Origin: Streptomyces sp. NBC_00572
GTDB lineage: Bacteria > Actinomycetota > Actinomycetes > Streptomycetales > Streptomycetaceae
Length of the DNA: 64,000 nucleotides
Assembly (NCBI RefSeq): GCF_026341815.1
Contig: NZ_JAPENX010000004.1
Span: 1 to 64,000 of the forward strand
Direction of reading: 5' to 3'
Made by a program: the position numbers and the translations under genes. Below are positions 30,364 through 37,701 of this stretch, piece after piece. Below the pieces are notes generated by a model. It worked only from the letters and a program-made list of their open reading frames with translations. It had not been told where the DNA came from and ran no database searches. Position 1 is the first letter of the stretch; every line of letters begins with the position of its first letter.

Positions 30364-32604
30364 CTACTCCCCGTTGTCGGCATCGGTGACGGTGCCGTCC
30401 TTGATGTACCGGGCGAGGTTGAGTTCCGGGGCGTCGAACCGCTCGCGGACCTCTTCGCCCCACAGGACGGTCTGGGTGCCCTCGTGCTTGACCAGGCCGG
30501 GGTTGATGCCGAGCTTGAAACCGCCGGGCAGCGGCTTGCCCTCGCGGTAGGGCAGGAAGTCCAGCGGCGAGGTGCCGTCGGCGGCGTACACGACGCAGTC
30601 GGACAGGACCGCGATCGGGTAGTCGCCGGTGAAGGCGGCGTGCTTGACGATCTTGCGGTGCAGGTTGATCCGGGTGCGGGAGATGACCGCCGCGCGAATG
30701 TCGGGCCGCCAGGTGGGCCGGGCCAGGGCCCGCCACGGCTCGCCCGGCCGCCAGCCCTCCCCGCGGGGGCGCTCGCGCAGCTTGCCCAGGCCGCCCTTGA
30801 CCGTCGCCTTGATCGCAGAGACGACGATCGCCAGCTCCGGGTCACGGCTCCTGTGGCCGTCCATCGCCGTCAGGAAGTCCTCGGGCGGCAGGTCCGCGGC
30901 CACGCCGAGGTCGGCCATCGTGGCGAGGTAGGCGTCGCGGAGCCGGTTGTACCAGCCGTCCAGGTAGCGGCCGTTCTCGTGCCGTACGTACGCCTCGGCC
31001 GGCGCGACGTCGTAGCCGAGCTCCACCGCGTACGCCACGGTCGGCGTCGCGTACCAGGCCGGGCCCTGCGGGTGCTCGCCCTTCGGCGTGAACGGGCTCG
31101 GCAGCCGGCTGCCGTCCAGTCGCACCCACTTGTCCTTGGCGACCTTCACCCGGGAGAGGTCGACGTGGGAGAGGTCGACGAGCCACGAGCCGGGCAGCTT
31201 CGGGTCGAACACCGGCTCCTTGACGTGTGTCGGCGCGCCGGTGCCGACGATCAGGCCGTTGGCGCCGGCTGCGAAGGCCATGTTCACGTCGATGCCGACC
31301 AGGTGCCGGCGGGTGCACTCGGCGTCCGTCATCGGCCGCGCCCAGTCGTACGCCTCCTCGAACAGCTTCTCCGCCGGGCCGCGGACGTGGAACCGGGGCA
31401 GGTCCGCCAGGAGCGGGTGGCCGTCGGGGGCCTCGCACGGCGCAGGGTCGACCGGGTCCTTGCCCAGGCTTCCGGGGTTGTGCTCGGAGTGCCGCTTGCC
31501 GTCGGCGTCGGGCTCGGAGGCGCGGGTCGGCGGGTGCAGCGCGGTCATCAGTTCCAGGCCGGTCACCGCGGTCGACCCGCGCGGTGTCATCACCCGTTCC
31601 GCGTACGTGCCGAGGAGCCGGGCGAGCTCCTCCGGGGCGAGGCCTGCGGCGTCGCCCCAGTGGCGGGTGTCGAGGGCGTCCCACGACGGGATGCACAGTT
31701 GGACGCAGGCCCGCTCCGAGCCGGTGGCGGGGCGGTAGATCCGCGCCCACGGGCCGAAGCCGCGCTTCGTCAGCTGCCAGTCCTGCCGGGTCAGCTGCTT
31801 GATGACCTTGTGGCCCTCCGGAATCCGTCCGGCGACCCGCTCCTGCTCGGTGAGGGTGGTCGGCAGGCCGTAGCGCTCCAGCGCGGCTTCGGTGAGCACG
31901 ATCAGCGGGTCGGCGCTCCTGCCGGGCCCGGCGAGCTTCGGCTGCCCGAGCCGTCCCTCCGTCAGGGTCCACTCGACCAGGGCCGGCAGCGACTTCGCCG
32001 GTACGTCCAGGACCAGGCCACCGGTGCAGTACGCGAAGACCTGGCCGTCGGCGGCTACGTCGACCACGGCGAGCGGGCCGTTCGCGAAGCGCGGGTCGGT
32101 GTCGGTGGGGGTGCTCGCGGGGGTGTCGGCCGGGGTGCCCGCCGGGGCGGGCTTCCTGGTGGGCGCGCGGCGCGTCGCCGACGCCGACCTCGACTCCGAC
32201 GTCGAAGTCGAAGTCGGAGTCAGTGGCGGCCTGGTGGTCCCGGGCGGGGGCGGTGTGGCGGGTGTGGTGGTGGCCGGAGCGGGGGCGGTGGTGTCCGCGG
32301 GCGCCTCGGGCAGCGGCGCCTCCGACGGCTCATGCGACTCGGCCGGTTCGGGCGTGGCCGCGTCGGCGGGGTAGAGCTTCGCGAGGCCTTCGAGGAGACG
32401 CGCGTACGCGTCGCGCTCCGGCGGCCTCGGCTCGGTCCTGCCGGACTCCCAGTAGCTGACGGTGGCACGACGTACCTTCAGTGCCGTCGCGACCTCGTCG
32501 ACCGTCAGCCCGTGGGCCCTGCGCAGCCGCTTGCGCTCTTCCGGCGACGGCAGCGTGGCGCGGGACGCGAGCAGTGCGTCGACCGCGTCGAACAACTCGG
32601 ACAT
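30364..32604 (-). CDS. tap: Telomere-associated protein Tap
   Basis: The product is 746 residues, the usual Tap length. The N-terminal XRE-type HTH (about 24-75) reads LRRAHGLTVDEVATALKVRRATVSYWESGR. A Pro/Thr-rich linker (85-165) follows, then the large conserved C-terminal body (GFGPWARIYRPATGSERACV; DAAGLAPEELARLLGTYAERV; RRHLVGIDVNMAFAAGANGL). Tap binds the telomeric 3' overhang and recruits Tpg to the end during replication. The ATG has AGGAGG at 7 nt. Tandem 11-bp repeats lie about 80 bp upstream and may be operators. The gene pair is often duplicated between chromosome and linear plasmids. Confidence 0.95.
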   Translation of the reverse strand: MSELFDAVDALLASRATLPSPEERKRLRRAHGLTVDEVATALKVRRATVSYWESGRTEPRPPERDAYARLLEGLAKLYPADAATPEPAESHEPSEAPLPEAPADTTAPAPATTTPATPPPPGTTRPPLTPTSTSTSESRSASATRRAPTRKPAPAGTPADTPASTPTDTDPRFANGPLAVVDVAADGQVFAYCTGGLVLDVPAKSLPALVEWTLTEGRLGQPKLAGPGRSADPLIVLTEAALERYGLPTTLTEQERVAGRIPEGHKVIKQLTRQDWQLTKRGFGPWARIYRPATGSERACVQLCIPSWDALDTRHWGDAAGLAPEELARLLGTYAERVMTPRGSTAVTGLELMTALHPPTRASEPDADGKRHSEHNPGSLGKDPVDPAPCEAPDGHPLLADLPRFHVRGPAEKLFEEAYDWARPMTDAECTRRHLVGIDVNMAFAAGANGLIVGTGAPTHVKEPVFDPKLPGSWLVDLSHVDLSRVKVAKDKWVRLDGSRLPSPFTPKGEHPQGPAWYATPTVAYAVELGYDVAPAEAYVRHENGRYLDGWYNRLRDAYLATMADLGVAADLPPEDFLTAMDGHRSRDPELAIVVSAIKATVKGGLGKLRERPRGEGWRPGEPWRALARPTWRPDIRAAVISRTRINLHRKIVKHAAFTGDYPIAVLSDCVVYAADGTSPLDFLPYREGKPLPGGFKLGINPGLVKHEGTQTVLWGEEVRERFDAPELNLARYIKDGTVTDADNGE

Positions 32605-32887
32605 GCCCTACCTCCTACCTGGCAACCTATCCCATGAACCGCACGCTTCGCGTGCTCATGGCGCGCAAAGGTCGGGCACGTCGCGTACGAATCGCGTACG
32701 AATTCCTTTCCCGGCGCCTCCTCTTCGTGTCCTCACGGTTTGGTGCACACGAGAACAACACAACAAACCGGCTGTGTGGTTTCATTTACTTGCGGCTCGC
32801 CACACTGCTCCTCGCTCGGCGCGGCTCTCCTCCGGCGTGCCACGACCGACACACAGGACACCACGGTTTCGCAGGGAGTAACTGGAC
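32605..32887. promoter_or_regulatory. tap promoter region with tandem 11-bp repeats
   Basis: TCGCGTACGAA occurs twice in direct tandem (32681-32691 and 32692-32702). GCACGC-TTC-GCGTGC (32641-32655) forms a hairpin of the same GCTTCGC type seen in the left-end repeats. The repeats are placed to bind a regulator of tap, possibly Tap itself through its HTH. Confidence 0.5.
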
Positions 32888-34057
32888 ATGCACTCGCCCT
32901 CGATCGGTCCGACGTTCCACGAGACGCTCGCCGGGATACCCCTCGACCTGTTCGACTCCCTGCCGAGGAACGACCAGCGGCTGAAGGCCGGCGAGTACGT
33001 GGTGGGGCTGCTCGGCGCGCACGGGCGCAAGACCCTGCGCAACGTGGCCGACCAGTTGGGCGGGCAGGCGGCGCGCAAGCAGAGCGTCCACCACTTCATC
33101 AGCGAGTCCTCCTGGGAGTGGGAGCCCGTACGCCGCGGCCTCGCCCGCCGTACGGACGAACTGCTCGGGCCCCGGGCCCTGGTGGTGCGCCCCACCGTCG
33201 TGCCCAAGGCGGGCGGGCACTCGGTCGGCGTGGCGGAGTACTTCGCGCCGCAGCTCGGACGGACCGTCACCGGGCAGCAGTCGTTCGGCGCCTGGCTGGC
33301 CTCACCGGCCGCGGGCGTGCCGGTGAACTGGCAGCTCGTCCTGCCGGCCGACTGGATCGAGGACCGCTCCCGGCGGTTACGGGCCCACATCCCGGCGACC
33401 AGCCGGGCGCTGAGTCCGGAGGAGAACGCGGGCGACGTCGCCCTGCGTGCCGCGCGCTCCCTCTCCGGGGCTCCCCTTCCCGTGGTCCTCGACGCGCCGG
33501 GACTCGATCCGCTGCGGATGGGGCGGCTCTTCGGGGAGGCCGGGATCCCGCTGATCCAGCGCGTCGAGCGGCGGCTCCGGCTGCGGGTCGACCCCTTGGT
33601 GTTACCCGGCCACGGCGATCTGCCGCTCACCGCGGCGGGGCTCATCGGCTCGATGCGGCACCTCTGGCGGCCCCGTGCCCGGCTCGCCACGGGAGGCAGG
33701 GGCCTGTCCATGGCCGTTCCCGTGATGCTGCCGGGGGCGCCGGCCGGCGGACCGCGGCTCCTGGTGGCCCAGTGGCCGGAATCCGATCTGTCCGCGGCGC
33801 GGTTGTGGCTGGCGGACGGCCGGATGCGCCACGGCCCCGTGCTGTCGCTGGCCGGGCTCGCGGAGGTCGTGGACCGGGACGACGGTCTGGTGGCCACGCG
33901 GGTGGGGCTGCGGGACTTCGCCGGGCGGTCCTTCCAGGGCTGGCACCGTCACATCACGCTGGCCTCGGTGGCCCATCTCGCCTGTGTACGGGCGGTCCTC
34001 GGAGACGCCGTACCGCACCGAACGGCCATGAGGCCGCTGCTCCTCGGGGCCGGCTGA
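32888..34057 (+). CDS. Degenerate IS701-like DDE transposase protein
   Basis: The product is 389 residues. It is recognisable as IS701/DDE_5: GEYVVGLLGAHGRKTLRNVADQ, RKQSVHHFISESSWEW, GGHSVGVAEYF and GWHRHITLASVAHLAC. Where active members have a D-D-T motif before KxG-HSVGV, this protein has VVRPTVVPKAG, so the first catalytic Asp is gone. The final E-G-W reads Q-G-W; only the LDAPG Asp remains. No flanking inverted repeats are apparent. It carries two TTA codons (33377-33379 and 33602-33604). Such proteins recur beside SARP genes in Streptomyces clusters and may be domesticated; function unknown. Confidence 0.8.
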   Translation: MHSPSIGPTFHETLAGIPLDLFDSLPRNDQRLKAGEYVVGLLGAHGRKTLRNVADQLGGQAARKQSVHHFISESSWEWEPVRRGLARRTDELLGPRALVVRPTVVPKAGGHSVGVAEYFAPQLGRTVTGQQSFGAWLASPAAGVPVNWQLVLPADWIEDRSRRLRAHIPATSRALSPEENAGDVALRAARSLSGAPLPVVLDAPGLDPLRMGRLFGEAGIPLIQRVERRLRLRVDPLVLPGHGDLPLTAAGLIGSMRHLWRPRARLATGGRGLSMAVPVMLPGAPAGGPRLLVAQWPESDLSAARLWLADGRMRHGPVLSLAGLAEVVDRDDGLVATRVGLRDFAGRSFQGWHRHITLASVAHLACVRAVLGDAVPHRTAMRPLLLGAG

Positions 34058-34131
34058 GCCGCCCTGCCCCGCCGGCAGCCGACCAGCCGTCCCGCACCAC
34101 CCGAGACGTCCGCCCCGAAGGAGAGTGCGTC

Positions 34132-34959
34132 ATGCGTTTCAACCTCATCGGACCGTTCCAGATCGTCGCCGAGAGCGGTGCGGTCCTTCCGGTGGGTACC
34201 CCCAAGGTCTCCCAGATCCTGGCCGTACTCCTCACCCACGCCAACGACCTCGTGACGCCGGACACCTTCATCCAGGAGCTGTGGCAGCACAGCCCGCCGC
34301 GCTCGGCGCTCAACACGGTGCAGACCTATGTGCACCACGCGCGGAGACTGCTCACGGACGACGCCCGTCCGGACACCGAGCACTCCCTGCTGACCACGCG
34401 CTTCGGCGGGTACACGATGCACGTCGACGACGCCGCGATCGACATCAAGACCTTCGAACGGCTCGTCGCCCGGGGGAAGGACGAGCTCCGGGCGGGCCGG
34501 TACGAGGCCGCGGCCGACGCCCTCGGCATGGCGCTCGACCTGTGGCGCGGCCCCGTGCTGTCCAACGTGCCGACCGGGGATGTGCTCGCCGGCCGGATCG
34601 TCCATCTGGAGGAGTTGCGGATCAGGGCGCTCGAACTGCGGATCGAGGCCATGCGGCTGCTCGGGCGGCTTCGTGAACTCGTCCCCGAACTGCGGACGCT
34701 CGTGCACGACTACCCGCTCAACGAGTGGTTCCACGGCCAGCTGATCGCCGCCCTGCACCAGGCGGGCCGCCGTGCCGAGGCGCTGGACGCCTACCAGAAG
34801 GTCCGGCGCATCCTGCGGGAGGAGCTGGGGCTCGAACCGTCGCCCGACATCCAGTGGTTGCACGAGAGGGTGCTCAGCCCGCCCCGGGGCCCGGCGGCAC
34901 CACCCGTCCCGCGCGGTGGTGTGGTGGTGCCCCTGTGGGAGTCGACTCGCACAGGGTGA
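34132..34959 (+). CDS. SARP-family transcriptional activator
   Basis: The product is 275 residues. An OmpR-like winged HTH (about 1-95: FNLIGPFQIVAESGAVLPVGTPK, SQILAVLLTHANDLV, LIQELW-type, LNTVQTYVHHARRLL) is followed by the bacterial transcriptional activation domain (105-255: FERLVARGKDELRAGRYEAAADALGMALDLWRG; NEWFHGQLIAALHQAGRRAEALDAY; LREELGLEPSPDIQWLHERVL). This is a short SARP of the ActII-ORF4/RedD type, expected to activate the PKS genes by binding heptameric repeats near -35. The ATG follows AAGGAG by 9 nt. Its stop is 23 bp from the convergent TetR stop. Confidence 0.93.
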   Translation: MRFNLIGPFQIVAESGAVLPVGTPKVSQILAVLLTHANDLVTPDTFIQELWQHSPPRSALNTVQTYVHHARRLLTDDARPDTEHSLLTTRFGGYTMHVDDAAIDIKTFERLVARGKDELRAGRYEAAADALGMALDLWRGPVLSNVPTGDVLAGRIVHLEELRIRALELRIEAMRLLGRLRELVPELRTLVHDYPLNEWFHGQLIAALHQAGRRAEALDAYQKVRRILREELGLEPSPDIQWLHERVLSPPRGPAAPPVPRGGVVVPLWESTRTG

Positions 34960-34982
34960 GTGCCGGTCGGCCCGGGAGGGCC

Positions 34983-35648
34983 TCAGCCGGCGCCGACGGC
35001 CTCGGACGTGGCGCGCCAGGCAGGCATGTCGTCGTAGAGGTGGGCGGCCCGGGCGGCCGAGATCTCCAGGCGGGGCAGGACGGCGGGGGTCGTGATCGCG
35101 TGCAGCAGGAGCTGGAGGAGCAGAGCGATCTCGGCGGCCAGGTCGTAGGTACCGGGCAGTCCCTCGGACACCACCCGGACGCCGGTCCAGGTGCTCACGA
35201 TCATGCGGGCGATGTCCGCCTCGTCGACGTACGGAAGGACCTCTCCGCGGCCCTTGGCGTCCTTGAGGAATCCGGCGAGCAGCTCGGTCCAGTCCGGCCA
35301 GGCCGTGCCGAACTGCCGGCGGGACTGGAGATCGACCGCCATCCGGAGGGCCGCGCTGAGCATCGGCTCGCGAGGCAGCCGGTAGGCCAGCAGCAGCAGG
35401 GTGTCGACCATCTCCTGGAGCTTGAGCTCCTGCGGGCGGACGCCGTCGGTGGTCACGGCGGCGGCGAGGACGCCGCGCGCCAGATCGCTCTTGGAGGGGA
35501 AGTGGAAGTACAGGGCTCCCTTGGTCACATCCGCCCGCTCCAGGATCTCGGCGATGGTCGTCGACTCGTAGCCGCGCTCGTCGAACATCTCGGCAGCGGC
35601 CTCCAGGATGATCCGCCGGGTACGGATCGCACGTTCCTGCTGCGCCAC
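34983..35648 (-). CDS. Gamma-butyrolactone receptor-like TetR regulator
   Basis: The product is 221 residues from GTG 35648. The HTH region (RTRRIILEAAAEMFDERGYESTTIAEILERADVTKGALYFHFPSKSDLARGVL) is the ArpA/ScbR pattern. The ligand-binding domain keeps a Trp in the W-P/W-T region (AWPDWTELLAG, VSTWTGVRVVSEGLPGTYDL). It is divergent from an AfsA-like synthase gene, the classic receptor-synthase pair. It probably represses afsA and the cluster until its butyrolactone accumulates; a pseudo-receptor cannot be excluded. Confidence 0.85.
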   Translation of the reverse strand: MAQQERAIRTRRIILEAAAEMFDERGYESTTIAEILERADVTKGALYFHFPSKSDLARGVLAAAVTTDGVRPQELKLQEMVDTLLLLAYRLPREPMLSAALRMAVDLQSRRQFGTAWPDWTELLAGFLKDAKGRGEVLPYVDEADIARMIVSTWTGVRVVSEGLPGTYDLAAEIALLLQLLLHAITTPAVLPRLEISAARAAHLYDDMPAWRATSEAVGAG

Positions 35649-35675
35649 AGGCCACCTCTCAGTACTTGTGCTTTG

Positions 35676-35702
35676 AAACTGTTCCTTGAAAAGGACCGCT
35701 TA
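35676..35702. promoter_or_regulatory. Candidate autoregulatory (ARE-like) palindrome
   Basis: TCCTTGAAAAGGA (35683-35695) is a perfect 5-bp inverted repeat around GAA, with partial symmetry extending to about 27 bp. It lies 28 bp from the TetR start and about 64 bp from the AfsA start. ARE sites of butyrolactone receptors have this size and placement, but the match to a known consensus is weak. Confidence 0.4.
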
Positions 35703-35765
35703 GCCGGTATCTTATCCCGTGTCGGAACCCGGCACCTCAATCTAGGCCTGACCCAGGGGGGGATC

Positions 35766-36674
35766 ATGCCCAAAGCCCTGCTCTCCGATCGCCGACGGCA
35801 CACCAATGTCGTCCATCGGATCGCCGCGCCCGTCCGGAACGTTCCCAAGGAGTACGTGCATCTGCACGACGAGGACGCCGTCCTCCTCACGAAGTGGTCC
35901 TCATTGGGGTCGGACCGCTATGCCGTGACCGCGCACTGGCCCGAGGCCGGGGTCTACGGCGGCTCCGTCCCACTGCTGCTCGCCCAGACGGTCCGTCAGG
36001 GCGCCCTGCTCATAGGGCACGCGGAGTTATCGGTCCCGCTGTCGCACCAGACGCTCATGGAGCTGATGGACTTCAGCGTCTCCGGCGATTTTTACGATCC
36101 AAAAAACAAACCGGACAACCTGTTCATTCTTGTGACAGTCAAGCGCAACAATCCGCGCTCCCTGCGCATCGAGCAGTCGATCCTGTCCGAAGGACGGCTG
36201 GTCGCGGAGGCACGTCTCGACTACAGCTGGATCGCCCCCGCCGCCTACCGCAGGCTGCGCGGCGCGCACGCCGAGGTCGCGTGGGAAAAGGTGACCTCAC
36301 CCGCTCCGGTCCTCGCGCACACGGTCGGGCGCACCCATGAGCGCGAGGTCCTTCTCGCCCCGAGCGGCCTCCCGAACCGCTGGCAGCTGCGCACGGACGT
36401 GTCCAACCTCGCGCTGTACGACCACCGGGTCGACCACGTGCCCGGCCTGGTGCTGGTCGAGGCCGCTTATCAGGCCGCGCACGCGGTCACCGCACCGGAC
36501 TGCCATCCCATCCGTGTGATGAGCACCTTCAACCGCTACGTCGAGTTCGACGCCCCGTTGTGGATCGACGCCTCCGTCGTCCCCGCACCGGACGAGGGCG
36601 TCCTGCACGTCGAGATCACCGGTGTGCAGAACGGCGGGCGCGCCTTCTCCGTCTCCATGGACTGCGCACGGTAG
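35766..36674 (+). CDS. AfsA-family gamma-butyrolactone synthase
   Basis: The product is 302 residues. It has two AfsA hotdog repeats: VHLHDEDAVLLTKWSSLGSDRYAVTAHWP with GGSVPLLLAQTVRQGALLIGHAELSVPLSHQ, then RWQLRTDVSNLALYDHRVDHVPGLVLVEAAYQAAH. AfsA condenses a beta-ketoacyl donor with dihydroxyacetone phosphate to start butyrolactone signals. ATG 35766 follows GGGGGG. Codon 88 is TTA (36027-36029), making expression bldA-dependent. The stretch 36085-36150 (DFYDPKNKPDNLF) is unusually AT-rich, with AAA and TTT codons. Confidence 0.93.
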   Translation: MPKALLSDRRRHTNVVHRIAAPVRNVPKEYVHLHDEDAVLLTKWSSLGSDRYAVTAHWPEAGVYGGSVPLLLAQTVRQGALLIGHAELSVPLSHQTLMELMDFSVSGDFYDPKNKPDNLFILVTVKRNNPRSLRIEQSILSEGRLVAEARLDYSWIAPAAYRRLRGAHAEVAWEKVTSPAPVLAHTVGRTHEREVLLAPSGLPNRWQLRTDVSNLALYDHRVDHVPGLVLVEAAYQAAHAVTAPDCHPIRVMSTFNRYVEFDAPLWIDASVVPAPDEGVLHVEITGVQNGGRAFSVSMDCAR

Positions 36675-36689
36675 CGATGCCGGCGTGCG

Positions 36690-36722
36690 GGGCGGTGCGG
36701 TCCGTGGACCGGCACCGCCCCT
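36690..36722. terminator. Bidirectional terminator between afsA-like and SDR genes
   Basis: GGGGCGGTGCGGTCC (36690-36704) pairs with 36707-36722 with one bulged base around a GT turn. It lies between convergent stops. Confidence 0.75.
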
Positions 36723-36745
36723 GTTCCGTACCGGCCCTGCCGCGC

Positions 36746-37516
36746 TCAGTGGTTGAGGTAGCCGCCGTCCACCGGCATGACGGCACCGGTGACGTACGAG
36801 GACCTGTCGCTGAGCAGCCAGGCCGCGGCCTCGGCCACCTCCTCGGGCGCGGCGGTGCGCTTCTGGGAGGTGGTCGCCTCGACCGTCTGCTCCAGACCGG
36901 GGTTGCGCGCGAACCAGCCGACCGTGATCTCGCTGCGGGTCGGACCGGGTGCCACCGCGTTCACGCGGATGCCCTGCCTCGCGTACTCGTCGGCCGCGGC
37001 GCGGGTGAAGCCGACCACCGCGTGCTTGGACGCCACGTACGGGGCGGCGGTGGCTATCGCCACCAGGCCACCCACGCTGCTGTTGTTGACGATGGCGCCG
37101 CCGCCGCTCGGGAGCATCGCGCCGATCTCGGCGCGCAGGCAGTTCCACAGTCCCCGCACATTGGTGTCGAGGATGGTGTCGTAGACCTCGTCCCCCATCT
37201 CGTGGAGGGGGGCCTGGTCCCCGCCGATGCCCGCGTTGTTGAAGGCGCCGTCAAGCCTGCCGAAACGTTCCGTCGCGTGTGCGACCGCGCGCTGCGCGTC
37301 CTCGGCGCGCGTCACGTCGCACACCACCGACGAGGCCTGTAACCCCTTGGCCGTCAGCTCCGCCACGAAGGCGGTGAGCCTCTCCTCCCGGCGTGCGGCG
37401 AGGACCACCGACGCGCCTTCGCGGGCGAAGAGGTACGCGGCCGCCGCACCGATCCCGCTGCTCGCCCCCGTGACCAGAATGACCTTGTCCTGCAGTAACC
37501 CGCCCGTATCGCTCAT
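36746..37516 (-). CDS. Short-chain dehydrogenase/reductase
   Basis: The product is 256 residues. TGASSGIG (16-23), NNAGI (93-97), Ser147 and YVASK (Y160, K164) form a complete classical SDR active site. The C-terminal part reads PGPTRSEITVGWFARNPGLEQ, DGGYLNH. It uses NAD(P)H to reduce ketones or oxidise alcohols. It is on the same strand as and 168 bp downstream of the last PKS gene, so it could act as a tailoring enzyme of the polyketide or in butyrolactone reduction. ATG 37516 gives the expected N-terminus. Confidence 0.88.
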   Translation of the reverse strand: MSDTGGLLQDKVILVTGASSGIGAAAAYLFAREGASVVLAARREERLTAFVAELTAKGLQASSVVCDVTRAEDAQRAVAHATERFGRLDGAFNNAGIGGDQAPLHEMGDEVYDTILDTNVRGLWNCLRAEIGAMLPSGGGAIVNNSSVGGLVAIATAAPYVASKHAVVGFTRAAADEYARQGIRVNAVAPGPTRSEITVGWFARNPGLEQTVEATTSQKRTAAPEEVAEAAAWLLSDRSSYVTGAVMPVDGGYLNH

Positions 37517-37631
37517 GGCGCCGATGCTGCCATCCGATAGTCCGTCACCTGCCGTCTTCCCTCCAGGTAAAGGGAAGGTATGTCAGGTCAAGGGTGGGTC
37601 AAGAGGTCCGGGCCGGGGCACTTCGTCGGGC

Positions 37632-37701
37632 CCCGGCCCTGACCTCCCGTCACACGCGCGCCGGATCCCGGCCCTGACCTCCCGTCATACGCGTGCCGAC
37701 T
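37632..37701. repeat. 35-bp tandem duplication at the 3' end of the last PKS gene
   Basis: CCCGGCCCTGACCTCCCGTC begins both copies (37632-37666 and 37667-37701), which differ at a few positions. The second copy contains the TGA stop of the PKS gene, and the first repeats it downstream. This looks like recent slippage duplicating the gene end. Confidence 0.8.

Noticed and set aside
28921..32637. 1238-codon plus-strand gene over tap-tpg
   Set aside because: Antisense shadow; tap and tpg on the minus strand are recognisable at the residue level.
32888..34057. Active IS701 insertion sequence
   Set aside because: Catalytic residues are substituted and I found no terminal inverted repeats or target duplication around the gene.
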